Notes: a model not told the origin generated them from the sequence alone. DNA of 52,422 nt from CAZWEZ01 sp964632795 (GCA_964632795.1 CAZWEZ010000011.1:1-52422), one strand, 5' to 3'. Counted from the stretch's first letter, positions 8,006-16,319 are shown. Program-made: numbers and translations.

Positions 8006-9214
8006 ATGTCGAACACCTCGGCCCGCCTGTCGCTGGGGTTCTCCGGTGTCGGCCACACGTTCTCCCACATGTTCGCGCCGATCTTCTTCGTCGCCGCCCT
8101 GACGCTGGAGGACCAGCTGGGCATGACCCACGGCGAGGTGGTCGCCCTGGTCGTCGTCGGCAACGTCATGTACGGGGTGTTCGCGCCGTTGGCCGGCTGG
8201 CTCGGCGACCGCTGGAGCGCCACCGGCATGATGGGCCTCTACTTCGTCGGCACCGGGGCCGGGATGGCGATGACCGGGCTCTCGGCGACGCCGTTGCAGA
8301 TCGCCGTCTGGCTGGCGGTGACCGGTCTCTTCGCCTCGATCTACCATCCCGTCGGCATCGCCTGGCTGATCCGCCACGCCCGCAACCGGGGGACGGCGCT
8401 GGGCATCAACGGGGTGTTCGGCGGCATCGGTCCGGGCATGGCCGCGCTGGGCGCCGGCGTCCTCATCGACCTCTTCGGCTGGCGGTCCGCGTTCCTGGTT
8501 CCCGGCCTCCTCATGGTGGCCGTGGGGGTGGCGTTCTACGGCTTGATCGCCAAGGGGCTGATCGTCGAGACCAAGGCCGACCGCAAGCCGGACCCTCCGG
8601 CCTCGCGCCGGGACATGGCTCGCGTCCTGACGGTGCTGGTGGTGACCATGCTGTGCGGCGGCTTCATCTACCAGGCCATCCAGCCGGCGCTGCCCAAGTT
8701 GTTCTCGGAAAGGCTGGCCGATGTCGCCGAGGGCGGGGTGATGGGAATCTCGGTGTTGGTGGCGATCGTCTATTTCGTCTCCAGCGGCTCGCAGCTGGTG
8801 ACCGGCAGGTTGGCCGACGTCTATCCGCTCAAGCCGCTCTACGTCCTGACCTTCCTTCTCCAGGTGCCGTTCCTGGTGCTGGCCGCAAGCCTGGGCGGCG
8901 CCGGGCTGGTGGTGGTCGGGGCCGTCATGTTGACGGTCAACGTCGCCTCGCTGCCGGCCGAGAACTGCCTGATCGCCCGCTATGTCCCCAGCCAGTGGCG
9001 GGGTCTGGCCTTCGGCTTGAAGTTCCTCCTCTACTTCGGGATCAGCGGCCTTGGGGTCAAGCTGGAAGGGGTTGTCTACGACGCCACCGGCGGCTTCTAC
9101 TGGCTGTTCATGATCCTCGCCGGCCTCGCCGTAGTCGGCATCGCGGCGGCGCTGCTGCTGCCCTCCGAGCGCCAACGCCCGGCGCCGGCGGTCGCCAACG
9201 ATGTCGAGGGCTGA
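8006..9214 (+). CDS. Major facilitator superfamily transporter
   Basis: A 402-residue protein of about 12 hydrophobic segments with a typical MFS loop between segments 2 and 3 (GWLGDRWSATGMM) and a glycine-rich segment 5 (GINGVFGGIGPGMAALGAG). A polar central loop (about 190-205, KADRKPDPPASRRD) separates the two six-helix halves. The HTFSHMFAPIFF N-terminus resembles the fosmidomycin-resistance/drug-efflux-like branch rather than oxalate:formate antiporters. It is transcribed divergently from tctCBA. The start has an AAAGG site 7 nt upstream. The substrate is unknown; its neighbours make export of an organic acid or metabolite possible but unproven. Confidence 0.8.
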   Translation: MSNTSARLSLGFSGVGHTFSHMFAPIFFVAALTLEDQLGMTHGEVVALVVVGNVMYGVFAPLAGWLGDRWSATGMMGLYFVGTGAGMAMTGLSATPLQIAVWLAVTGLFASIYHPVGIAWLIRHARNRGTALGINGVFGGIGPGMAALGAGVLIDLFGWRSAFLVPGLLMVAVGVAFYGLIAKGLIVETKADRKPDPPASRRDMARVLTVLVVTMLCGGFIYQAIQPALPKLFSERLADVAEGGVMGISVLVAIVYFVSSGSQLVTGRLADVYPLKPLYVLTFLLQVPFLVLAASLGGAGLVVVGAVMLTVNVASLPAENCLIARYVPSQWRGLAFGLKFLLYFGISGLGVKLEGVVYDATGGFYWLFMILAGLAVVGIAAALLLPSERQRPAPAVANDVEG

Positions 9215-9263
9215 TCACGGGTGTCGGGTGGCCAGCCTCCGGATGTCGTCGTAGGGGTGCAAT

Positions 9264-10583
9264 TTAGATGATACAGGCCACTAGGGCCCGCTCCAGGTCG
9301 TCGATGATGTCCTCGACGCTCTCCAGGCCGATCGACAGGCGGACCACCTCGGGTCCGGCCCCGACGGCGATCTTCTGCTCCTCGGAGAGCTGACGGTGAA
9401 TGGTCGAGGCCGGGTGGATGATCAGCGACCGGGTGTCGCCGATGTTGGCCAGGTGCGACAGCAGGTTGACCGATTCGACCAGCTTGATCCCGGCCTCGTA
9501 GCCGCGCTTGAGGCCGAAGGTGAACACCGAGCCCGCCCCCTTGGGCAGGTATTTCCTGGCCAGCTCGTGATAGGGGCTGGACGGCAGGCCGGCGTAGGAC
9601 ACCCAGGCCACCGCCGGGTGGCCGTCGAGGAACTCGGCCACCTTTTGGGCGTTGGCGACGTGGCGTTCCATGCGTAGCGGCAGGCTCTCGATGCCGGTGA
9701 TGGTGTAAAACGCGTTGGCCGGCGACAGGGTCGGCCCGAAGTCGCGCAGGGCCACCGCGCGGGCCTTCATGGCGAAGCCGAAGTCGCCGAAGGTCTCATA
9801 AAAGGTCAGGCCGTGGTAGGCCGGGTCGGGTTCGGTCATGGTCGGGAATTTGCCGTCCCGGGCCCAGTCGAAGCGTCCCGACTCGACCAGCGCGCCGCCC
9901 ATCGCGGTGCCGTGGCCGCCGAGGAACTTGGTCGTCGAGTGGATGACGATGTCGGCACCCCACTCGATGGGCCGGCACAGATACGGGGTGGCCAGGGTGT
10001 TGTCGACGATCAACGGGATACCGACCTCCCGCGCGATTTCGGCCACCGGTTCGATGTCGACCACGATGCCCCCGGGGTTGGCCAGCACCTCGAGGAAGAT
10101 CGCCTTGCAGCGTGGGGTCAGCGCCCGGCGGAAGTTCTCGGGATCGGTCGGGTCGACGAAATGGCAGGTCCAGCCCAGCCTCTTGAAGCTGATCCCGAAC
10201 TGGGTCAGGGAGCCGCCGTAGAGGTTGCGCGAGGACACGAACTCGTCGCCCGGCTCGAGCAGGGTGAAGAAGGTCAGGAACTGGGCGGCGTGGCCCGAGG
10301 CCGCGCAGACCCCGGCCCGACCGCCCTCCAGGTTGGCGATCCGCTCCTCCAGCACCGATACCGTGGGGTTGGTCAGCCGCGAGTAGATGAAGCCGAAGGT
10401 CTGGAGGTTGAACAGGTCGGCGGCGTGCTCGACGTCGTCGAAGACGTAGGACGTGGTCTGGTAGATGGGCGTGTTGCGGGCTCCGGTCACCGGGTCGGGG
10501 CGGGCCCCGGCGTGGATGGCCCGGGTCTCGAACCCGAATTCGCGGGGCTTGGAGCCCTGGCCGCCGTCGTCGTTTCCGCTCAT
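9264..10583 (-). CDS. metY: O-acetylhomoserine sulfhydrylase (O-acetylhomoserine aminocarboxypropyltransferase)
   Basis: A 439-residue PLP enzyme of the Cys/Met metabolism family, length typical of MetY rather than the shorter MetB/MetC. Visible motifs are TRAIHAGARPDPVTGARNTP at the N-terminus, YSRLTNPT (about 67-74), VDNTLATPYLCRP with the PLP-contacting Asp194, and the lysine motif HSTTKFLGGHG (Lys219). It makes homocysteine from O-acetylhomoserine and sulfide in the cytoplasm. The ATG (10583) overlaps the preceding gene's TGA as ATGA, so it is the coupled third gene of a three-gene operon. The open frame continues 58 codons upstream, but that part is a shadow of the CoA-binding gene. Confidence 0.93.
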   Translation of the reverse strand: MSGNDDGGQGSKPREFGFETRAIHAGARPDPVTGARNTPIYQTTSYVFDDVEHAADLFNLQTFGFIYSRLTNPTVSVLEERIANLEGGRAGVCAASGHAAQFLTFFTLLEPGDEFVSSRNLYGGSLTQFGISFKRLGWTCHFVDPTDPENFRRALTPRCKAIFLEVLANPGGIVVDIEPVAEIAREVGIPLIVDNTLATPYLCRPIEWGADIVIHSTTKFLGGHGTAMGGALVESGRFDWARDGKFPTMTEPDPAYHGLTFYETFGDFGFAMKARAVALRDFGPTLSPANAFYTITGIESLPLRMERHVANAQKVAEFLDGHPAVAWVSYAGLPSSPYHELARKYLPKGAGSVFTFGLKRGYEAGIKLVESVNLLSHLANIGDTRSLIIHPASTIHRQLSEEQKIAVGAGPEVVRLSIGLESVEDIIDDLERALVACII

Positions 10584-11095
10584 GACCCCACCTTGAGGCG
10601 TTTCGAGGAGATGATCCCCGAATTGATGCCGCTCCAGCTCAGCTCGCCGTACAGGCGGCCGTACTCGATCTTGGGGCAGCGGTTCATGATCACCGTCAAG
10701 CCCGCCGCCTCGGCGCGCCCGGCGGCTTCGTCGTCGCGCACCCCGAGCTGCATCCACACCACTTCGATGCCCTTCTCGGGAGCCACCTCGATGGCCTCGT
10801 CGACGATCGCCCCGGCGGCCTCGGAGGCGCGGAAGATGTCCACCATGTCCACCGGCCCGGGGATCTCGCGGAGGGTGGCGTAGACCGTCTCGCCGAGGAT
10901 CTCGCCGCCGGCCCGGCCTGGGTTCACGGGGATCACCCGGAACCCCTTGCCCTGGAGGTACTTCATGGCGAAGCTGGAGGGCCGTACCCAGTTGGCCGAG
11001 GCGCCGACCATGGCGATGGTCCGGACCCGGCGCAGGATCCCCTTCAGGTGATCGTCGTTGTAATGGATCGTCTCGACCGCCGGCCCGGGGTTCAT
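10580..11095 (-). CDS. CoA-binding protein (YccU/Rossmann CoA_binding domain)
   Basis: 171 residues forming a single CoA_binding-type Rossmann domain. Visible features are RTIAMVGASANWVRPSS (about 28-44), KGFRVIPVNPGRAGGEILGE (about 50-69), and a later VWMQLGVRDDEAAGRAEAAG and VIMNRCPKIE. It belongs to the small stand-alone family typified by E. coli YccU, which binds CoA derivatives and has no firmly known reaction. Start at 11095 is chosen because it forms an ATGA overlap with the enoyl-CoA hydratase stop; an in-frame ATG four codons upstream is possible. Its own stop overlaps the metY start in the same way. In several proteobacteria this domain neighbours metY, so a role in sulfur/acyl-CoA metabolism is plausible. 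Confidence 0.85.
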   Translation of the reverse strand: MNPGPAVETIHYNDDHLKGILRRVRTIAMVGASANWVRPSSFAMKYLQGKGFRVIPVNPGRAGGEILGETVYATLREIPGPVDMVDIFRASEAAGAIVDEAIEVAPEKGIEVVWMQLGVRDDEAAGRAEAAGLTVIMNRCPKIEYGRLYGELSWSGINSGIISSKRLKVGS

Positions 11096-11874
11096 GACCC
11101 TTGCCATTCGGGTTGGCGCTTGCCGAGGAAGGCGTCGATGCCTTCCTCGGCGTCGGCGGCCAGCATGTTGCAGATCATGGTCTCGGAGGCCAGCTTGTAG
11201 GCGGCCTCCAGGTCGAGGTCGATCTGGCGGTAGAAGGCCTCCTTGCCCATCGCCGTGGCTTGGGGCGACTTGGTGGCCAGCTGGGCGGTCAGTTCGGCCA
11301 CCGCGCCGTCCAGCGCCTCGGGGGCGACCACCCGGTTGACCAACCCCAGCCGTAGCGCCTTCTCGGCGTCGATGGGGGTGGCGGTGAACAGCATCTCGAG
11401 CGCCGCCTTGCGCCCCACCGCGCGGCTCAAGGCGACCATGGGCGTCGAGCAGAACAGGCCGATGTCGACCCCGGGGGTGGCGAAGCGGGCCGAGGTCGAG
11501 GCCACCGCCAGGTCGCAGGTGGCGACCAGTTGGAAGCCGGCGGCGGTCGCCATGCCGTCGACCTTGGCGATCACCGGCTTGGGCAGGCGGGTGATGGCCA
11601 GCATCAACTTGGTGCACTTCTTGAACAGGGCCCGGTAGTTCTCCTCGCCGGGGTTGGCGCGCATTTCCTTGAGGTCGTGGCCGGCGCAGAACACCGGTCC
11701 CTCGGCGGCGATGACCAGCGACCTGACGGCGTCGTCCCCGGCGATGGCGTCCAGCTCCCGCCCGAGGGCGGCCAGCAGCTCGTCGGACAGGGTATTCTGC
11801 GCCTCGGGGCGGTTGAGGATGAGGGTGGCGGTCCGCTCTTCGTCGTGTCTGAGCAGGACGGGCGAAGCGGTCAT
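11092..11874 (-). CDS. Enoyl-CoA hydratase/isomerase family protein
   Basis: A 260-residue crotonase-fold protein. The first oxyanion-hole stretch is FCAGHDLKEMRA (about 62-73) and the second is DGMATAAGFQLVATCDLAVAS (about 106-126), lying in the FATPGVDIGLF context typical of the family. The usual catalytic Glu pair is not obvious: the second-site position after DGMATAAG has no Glu. It may therefore be an isomerase or ECHDC3-like member rather than a classical hydratase. Start at 11874 gives the standard N-terminus; 18 further codons upstream are open but lack family character. It is first of the coupled hydratase/CoA-binding/metY operon. Confidence 0.85.
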   Translation of the reverse strand: MTASPVLLRHDEERTATLILNRPEAQNTLSDELLAALGRELDAIAGDDAVRSLVIAAEGPVFCAGHDLKEMRANPGEENYRALFKKCTKLMLAITRLPKPVIAKVDGMATAAGFQLVATCDLAVASTSARFATPGVDIGLFCSTPMVALSRAVGRKAALEMLFTATPIDAEKALRLGLVNRVVAPEALDGAVAELTAQLATKSPQATAMGKEAFYRQIDLDLEAAYKLASETMICNMLAADAEEGIDAFLGKRQPEWQGS

Positions 11875-12041
11875 CGAAGTGTCATCTCCATTCGGGGGTG
11901 AGGAATGTGCCGCGCTTGCGCCGCCCAAGGCAAGGGATATTCGATGGCGCGGGAGCGGCGGCTACCAGATCATCGGATTGGCGTCGTCGCAGCTGCGTCG
12001 TTTGCCCGCGCGGCGTTCGTCGCCCAGGACGTCCCCGGCGG

Positions 12042-12278
12042 TCACCCTCGGGCCATGGGGCATCCCATGTTGGCGCATTCGGGGGCGCCGCAGGCCGGAG
12101 CCGGGGCCTTGGCGCCGGTCGATACGCTGGGCGCCATGAGGGCTTTGGAAATCTCGTGGTCTCCGCATTCGGGACAGGCGATCTCACGGTTGGCGGCCTT
12201 GGCGTCGTAGTCGGCGCCGTTGTCGAACCATTCGGTGAAGACGTGCCCCTTGGCGCATTTGACGTCGAAGACGATCAT
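12042..12278 (-). CDS. DUF1178-like short zinc-ribbon protein
   Basis: 78 residues beginning MIVFDVKCAKGHVFTEWF, with NREIACPECG and SKALMAPSV, the typical opening of DUF1178 proteins. The family normally runs to about 140-150 residues. This one stops after a Cys-rich tail (CGAPECANMGCPMARG), so it is a naturally short or C-terminally eroded member. Paired CxxC-type cysteines (CAKGH, CPECG) suggest zinc binding. A GGAG site lies 10 nt upstream of the ATG at 12278. Function is unknown. It is next to a small lipoprotein gene on the same strand, 99 nt downstream of that gene's stop. Confidence 0.75.
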   Translation of the reverse strand: MIVFDVKCAKGHVFTEWFDNGADYDAKAANREIACPECGDHEISKALMAPSVSTGAKAPAPACGAPECANMGCPMARG

Positions 12279-12377
12279 CGTCGCGTTCTCCAGGTCCCTC
12301 GAGTGACGGGGCCGATCATGCCCGAGCGGCGTTCGCCAGGCAACCGCGTCGTCCGTCGCCTCCTTCGGCAACAACCA

Positions 12378-12623
12378 TCAACGGCACGCGTAGCTCCGGG
12401 TCGGGTTGAAGACGTCATCTGTGCTCAGGGTCAGGGTTTGCTCGTAGACGGCTTTCTTGCCGAACCGGGAACAGTGTTTCGACGCCACCTCGTCGGGGCT
12501 TCCCGAGCCGACCATCGGTTCCTTGACCCAGACCCCGAATTGGTCGCCGCCCAGCACCTCGGCCTCGGCGCACGCAACCAGCACAAGACAGGCGATGATC
12601 GTCGGTATCCTGGGGACGGACAT
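12378..12623 (-). CDS. Small hypothetical lipoprotein
   Basis: 81 residues starting MSVPRIPTIIACLVLVACAEAE, a short lipoprotein signal peptide with lipobox LVAC and lipidation predicted at Cys19. The mature part is about 63 residues and has two further cysteines (HCSRFGKK and the C-terminal SYACR), which could form a disulfide. The ATG at 12623 follows an excellent GGAGGAG site by 4 nt, which fixes the start; codons upstream are a random extension. Many secreted alphaproteobacterial proteins of this size and charge are uncharacterised. No family is recognised. Confidence 0.7.
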   Translation of the reverse strand: MSVPRIPTIIACLVLVACAEAEVLGGDQFGVWVKEPMVGSGSPDEVASKHCSRFGKKAVYEQTLTLSTDDVFNPTRSYACR

Positions 12624-12801
12624 CTCTCCTCCGCGCTCATCGATGCCCAAGATATAGCGCAAGCCGGTTCGCTCGGAAAGCGCAACGCTTGGGATCGGGG
12701 GCAAATCCTAAACAGTGTCGGGATGGCCCCGTTGAAAAACGTCAACCGGGTGTCGGCCCGGCAGTGGTGGGCCCGCCACCCGAGGTGATCGCGGTAATAT
12801 A

Positions 12802-12837
12802 CCGGCGAGGGCATGTGGCGACACATGCCCTCGCCGG
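12802..12837 (-). terminator. Perfect 16-bp stem, 4-nt loop hairpin; possible terminator
   Basis: The arms CCGGCGAGGGCATGTG and its exact complement enclose a GCGA loop. Transcripts of the ACR3 gene (minus strand) would reach it after the tandem repeats. On that strand it is followed by TATATTA, a weak U tract, so a terminator for ACR3 is the simplest reading. It could also be part of the adjacent repeat element. Confidence 0.45.
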
Positions 12838-12880
12838 CAAGCGCGACCGCGCGTCGCGACTTATGTCGCGTAAGCCAAGG

Positions 12881-13031
12881 GCCACCGGCCCGCCCGGCGT
12901 CTGAGGGGCTCGCGTAACGAAGTGAAGCAACACTTAACCTAGCCACCGGCCCGCCCGGCGTCTGAGGGGCTCGCGTAACGAAGTGAAGCAACACTTAACC
13001 TAGCCACCGGCCCGCCCGGCGTCTGAGGGGC
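12881..13031. repeat. 61-bp tandem direct repeat, about 2.5 copies
   Basis: Copies start at 12881, 12942 and 13003, an exact 61-nt period; the third is cut after about 29 nt. Each unit opens with GCCACCGGCCCGCCCGGCGT and contains GCGTAACGAAGTGAAGC. The copies appear identical, implying recent duplication. It abuts the ACR3 stop codon. Confidence 0.9.
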
Positions 13032-13039
13032 AATGATAC

Positions 13040-14206
13040 CTATCTTGGCGCGAACCAGCCCTGGGTGCGCAGGCAGAAGCGGACCAGCATCAGCATCACC
13101 GGGACCTCGATGAGGACCCCGACGACGGTCGCCAGGGCGGCCCCCGAGGACAGCCCGAACAGGGTCACCGAGGTGGCGATGGCGACCTCGAAGTGGTTGG
13201 AGGCGCCGATCATCGCCGTCGGCGCGGCGTCCTCGTAGCTCAGACCGAGCAGCTTCGACAGCCCGTAGCCGACGGCGAAGATGAGCACCGTCTGCAGGAA
13301 CAGGGGCACCGCGATCCACAGGATGGTCAGCGGGTTGGCGAGGATCACCTCGCCCTTGAACGAGAACAGCAGGACCAGGGTGACCAGCAGGGCGCCGATG
13401 GTGATCGGCGTCAGCACGTGGAGGAACCTCTCGCGGAACCAGTCCTCGCCCCTGGCGGCGATGATCCAGCGCCGCGAGAAGTAGCCGGCGACCAGGGGCA
13501 GCGCGACGTAGACGCCGATCGACAGCCCCAGCGCCTGCCACGGCACCGGCAGCCGGCCGACCCCGAGCAGGAAGCCCCCGAACACCCCGTACAGCACCAG
13601 CATGGTCAGCGAGTTGATCGCCACCATGACCAGGGTGTGGCCGTCGTTGCCCTTCGACAGGTGGCTCCAGACCAGGACCATGGCCGTGCACGGGGCGATC
13701 CCCAGCAGGATGGCCCCGGCCAGATAGCTGCGCCACAGGGGGACCTCCAGCATCTTGACGCCGTCGTGGACGACCACCGTTCCGGACCCGTAGCGGGCGC
13801 CCTCGGCGAGGTCGAGGCCGAACGGCATCTTGACCAGGTCCATGGCCTCGGCGCCGATCAGGTCGCGGAACAGCACGCCCAGGAAGACGAAGGCGATGGC
13901 GTACATGGTGAACGGCTTGATCGCCCAGTTGAGGACCAGGGTCAGGCCGACCGGCTTGATGGCCTTGCCCGCCTTGACCACCTCGGCGAAGTCGATCTTG
14001 ACCATGATCGGGTACATCATGAAGAACAGGCAGACGGCGATCGGGATCGAGACCACCGGCGCCCCGCCGACGTCCAGGGTCAGGGCGTCGAGAGAACTGG
14101 CCACCCCGGGGGCCACCTTGCCGAGCCCGATGCCGCCGACGATGCTCAACCCCACCCATGCCGTCAGGTAGCGTTCGAAGGTGCTCAGGCCCTTGCCGTT
14201 CGCCAT
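13040..14206 (-). CDS. acr3: ACR3-family arsenite efflux transporter
   Basis: A 388-residue, ten-segment membrane protein of the ACR3 (BART) family. The two residues needed for arsenite transport are recognisable: the Cys in LGIAPCTAMVLVWS and the Glu in GASNHFEVAIATS. The N-terminal FERYLTAWVGLSIVGGIGLG opening is typical. The start at 14206 has GGGA about 9 nt upstream; the longer open frame upstream lacks membrane-protein character. It exports As(III)/Sb(III) from the cytoplasm by proton exchange. No arsR, arsC or arsH is adjacent, so in this window it stands alone, facing away from the small gene at 14350. Confidence 0.92.
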   Translation of the reverse strand: MANGKGLSTFERYLTAWVGLSIVGGIGLGKVAPGVASSLDALTLDVGGAPVVSIPIAVCLFFMMYPIMVKIDFAEVVKAGKAIKPVGLTLVLNWAIKPFTMYAIAFVFLGVLFRDLIGAEAMDLVKMPFGLDLAEGARYGSGTVVVHDGVKMLEVPLWRSYLAGAILLGIAPCTAMVLVWSHLSKGNDGHTLVMVAINSLTMLVLYGVFGGFLLGVGRLPVPWQALGLSIGVYVALPLVAGYFSRRWIIAARGEDWFRERFLHVLTPITIGALLVTLVLLFSFKGEVILANPLTILWIAVPLFLQTVLIFAVGYGLSKLLGLSYEDAAPTAMIGASNHFEVAIATSVTLFGLSSGAALATVVGVLIEVPVMLMLVRFCLRTQGWFAPR

Positions 14207-14349
14207 GTCGTGTTTTCCCGATCGAGTCGAAGCGGGGAAGGGGTAAGGCGATTCCCGGCTGAGTTCAACAGGTAACATTTGACGCGCCGGAAAATCTTCG
14301 GGCATACTCGCCGGTATACTCGACGCAAGATAGCCGAGGGATGAGTCGA

Positions 14350-14574
14350 ATGGCGAAGTTCGAGGTGGCGATCTACAACGAGGATGTCCGCAATGCCGTT
14401 CAGGAAGGCGAGCGGCACAAGAACCTTTCCGACGACTGGGCGGACATCCACTACCTGGAGGTCAACGCCGCCAGCGAAGGAGAGGCCCGCATCAAGATGC
14501 TGGCCAAGTATCCCGAGAATCTGGGTTACGTCATCGACAGCGTCGCCCCGGTCCTGAAACCGACCCACGAGTAA
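14350..14574 (+). CDS. Small hypothetical protein
   Basis: A 74-residue acidic soluble protein starting MAKFEVAIYNEDVRNAVQEG. The compact beta-alpha pattern and the passages ADIHYLEVNAASEGEARIKM and KYPENLGYVID look like a real small domain rather than noise. Start at 14350 is preferred because GAGG lies about 10 nt upstream; an in-frame ATG at 14341 overlaps that site. It is divergent from ACR3 and convergent with the acyl-CoA synthetase. No family is recognised. Confidence 0.7.
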   Translation: MAKFEVAIYNEDVRNAVQEGERHKNLSDDWADIHYLEVNAASEGEARIKMLAKYPENLGYVIDSVAPVLKPTHE

Positions 14575-14587
14575 TAGCCCGGGGGGG

Positions 14588-16282
14588 TCAGTTCCCCGGT
14601 TTCGCCTTCCCACCTTCCCTGAGGACGTTGCGCCGGATCTTGCCGGTCGCCGTCATCGGCAGGCTGTCGACGAACTCGATCATCCGCGGGTATTCGTGGG
14701 GCGACAGGCGGCTCTTGACGAACCGGCGGATGTCGTTCTCCAGGTCGGGATCGCCGTTGTGGCCGGGGCGCAGCAGGATGAAGGCCTTGACCGCCTCGGT
14801 GCGCAGCGCGTCGGGGACCCCGACCACGGCGGCCATCGACACCGCCGGGTGCTTGCTCAGGCAATCCTCGATCTCGCCGGGGCCGATGCGGTAGCCGGCC
14901 GAGGTGATGACGTCGTCGTCGCGGCTGATGAACCACAGATAGCCGTCGTCGTCCTTGCGGCCCTGGTCGCCGGTCAGCAGCCAGTCGCCGACGAACTTGT
15001 CCCGGGTCGCCTCGGGGTCGGCCCAGTATTCCAGGAACAGGGCCGGGCAGGGGCGCTTGACCGCGATGTGGCCGACCTCGTCCGGGGCCAGCACGGCGCC
15101 GTCGTCGTCGACGATCTCGACCTCGTGGCCGGGCACCGCGCGGCCCATGGAGCCGGGCTTGACCGCCATGATTCCGGCGCAGTTGGAGACCACCAGGTTG
15201 CATTCGGTCTGGCCGTAGTATTCGTTGAAGGTGATGCCCAGCGTCTGGCGGCCCCAGTCCAGCAGCTCGGCGCCCATCGGCTCGCCGGCGCAGGCCACCG
15301 TGCGCAGGCCGAAGCCGAAGCGCTCCCGGGGCCGCTCCACGGCCCGCATCAGGCGCAGCGCCGTCGGCGGCATGAAGGTGTTGCGGACCTGGTGGCGGGC
15401 CATCAGGGCCAGCGCGTCCTCGGGGTCGTACTTGCGGGCCCGGTAGGCCAGCATGGTCATGCCATGGTGCCACGACGCCATCAGGGTGTTCATCAGGCCG
15501 CCGATCCACGCCCAGTCGGCCGGGGTCCACATCAGGTCGCCGGGCTGGGGCATGAACTCGTGGAAGAACTCGACCCCGGGCAGGTGGCCGAGCAGGGTGC
15601 GGTGGGCGTGCAGCGCCCCCTTGGGGTTGCCGGTGGTGCCCGAGGTGTAGATGATCAGGCCGGGGTCCTCGGCCGGCATGGCCAGCGGCTCGAAGGCGTC
15701 CGAGGCCCTGTCCATCGAGCTCCACAGGTCGCTCATGGCGGCGCCGTCCTTGCCGGCGCCGGCCACCAGCAGCAGCTCGAGGTCGGGCAGCCGGTCGCGG
15801 ATCGCCTCGATCTTGGGCAGGTTGGCGAGATCGGTGATCAGGGCCCGCGCCGCGCTGTCGGCGAGCCGGAATTCCAGGGCGTCCTCGCCGAACAGGGTGA
15901 ACAGGGGAATCGAGACCAAGCCCGCCTTCCAGGCCGCGATATGGGCGATGCCGGTTTCCACCGACTGGGGCAGCAGGATGCCGACCCTGTCGCCCCTGCC
16001 GAGGCCCTTGGCGACCAGCAGGTTGGCCAAACGGTTGGACAGCCGCTTGAGGTCGAGGAAGCTGTAGGTGGTGACGGCGCCGCCCTCGTCCTCGTAGATC
16101 AGGGCGGTGCGTTGAGGCGTCGCCTCGGCGTGCTTGTCGCACACATCGACGCCCATGTTGTAGAACTCCGGGACCTGCTCTTCCCAGCGCAGGGCGGCGC
16201 ACACCTCGTCGTAGCTGGCGGCCTTGGTCAGCACGGCCCGATCCCTCCCCGTATTGTCGTTGCCTTTGGTGGATGATAGCAA
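14588..16282 (-). CDS. Acyl-CoA synthetase (AMP-forming), medium-chain/acetate-like
   Basis: A 564-residue ANL-superfamily enzyme. The AMP-binding P-loop is IIYTSGTTGNPKGALHAH (about 212-230), with YYGQTECN in the adenylate motif, LLTGDQGRKDDDGYLWFISR at the hinge, and the catalytic-lysine motif TATGKIRRNVLRE near the C-terminus. The SAGYRIGPGEIEDCLSKHP stretch is typical of the ACSM/acetyl-CoA-synthetase-like branch. It activates a carboxylic acid to acyl-CoA via acyl-AMP in the cytoplasm; chain length cannot be read from sequence. Its start is only 37 nt from the divergent SDR gene, so the two probably share a control region and act in one fatty-acid pathway. Confidence 0.9.
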   Translation of the reverse strand: MLSSTKGNDNTGRDRAVLTKAASYDEVCAALRWEEQVPEFYNMGVDVCDKHAEATPQRTALIYEDEGGAVTTYSFLDLKRLSNRLANLLVAKGLGRGDRVGILLPQSVETGIAHIAAWKAGLVSIPLFTLFGEDALEFRLADSAARALITDLANLPKIEAIRDRLPDLELLLVAGAGKDGAAMSDLWSSMDRASDAFEPLAMPAEDPGLIIYTSGTTGNPKGALHAHRTLLGHLPGVEFFHEFMPQPGDLMWTPADWAWIGGLMNTLMASWHHGMTMLAYRARKYDPEDALALMARHQVRNTFMPPTALRLMRAVERPRERFGFGLRTVACAGEPMGAELLDWGRQTLGITFNEYYGQTECNLVVSNCAGIMAVKPGSMGRAVPGHEVEIVDDDGAVLAPDEVGHIAVKRPCPALFLEYWADPEATRDKFVGDWLLTGDQGRKDDDGYLWFISRDDDVITSAGYRIGPGEIEDCLSKHPAVSMAAVVGVPDALRTEAVKAFILLRPGHNGDPDLENDIRRFVKSRLSPHEYPRMIEFVDSLPMTATGKIRRNVLREGGKAKPGN

Positions 16283-16319
16283 TTAACTTGCTTCGTCCAC
16301 CACAAGGAAGCCGAGGGCG

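Larger units (their letters stand above)
12624..13039. other. Gene-free region downstream of the ACR3 gene
   Basis: About 416 nt between the lipoprotein gene start and the ACR3 stop. It holds the hairpin at 12802-12837 and the 61-bp tandem repeats at 12881-13031, listed separately. The first ~180 nt before the lipoprotein gene presumably carry its leftward promoter. No convincing gene is present; open frames crossing the repeats are created by the repeat unit itself. Confidence 0.55.

Noticed and set aside
8006..9214. MFS gene as an oxalate:formate antiporter.
   Set aside because: The N-terminus and loop motifs resemble the drug/fosmidomycin-type branch, and no antiporter signature was seen.
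12881..13031. The 61-bp repeats as a CRISPR array.
   Set aside because: The units are direct tandem copies with no variable spacers and no cas genes nearby.
14572..14605. CCGGGG/CCCCGG stem between convergent genes 14350-14574 and 14588-16282 as a bidirectional terminator.
   Set aside because: The stem is only about six base pairs, overlaps the synthetase stop and has no T tract on either side.
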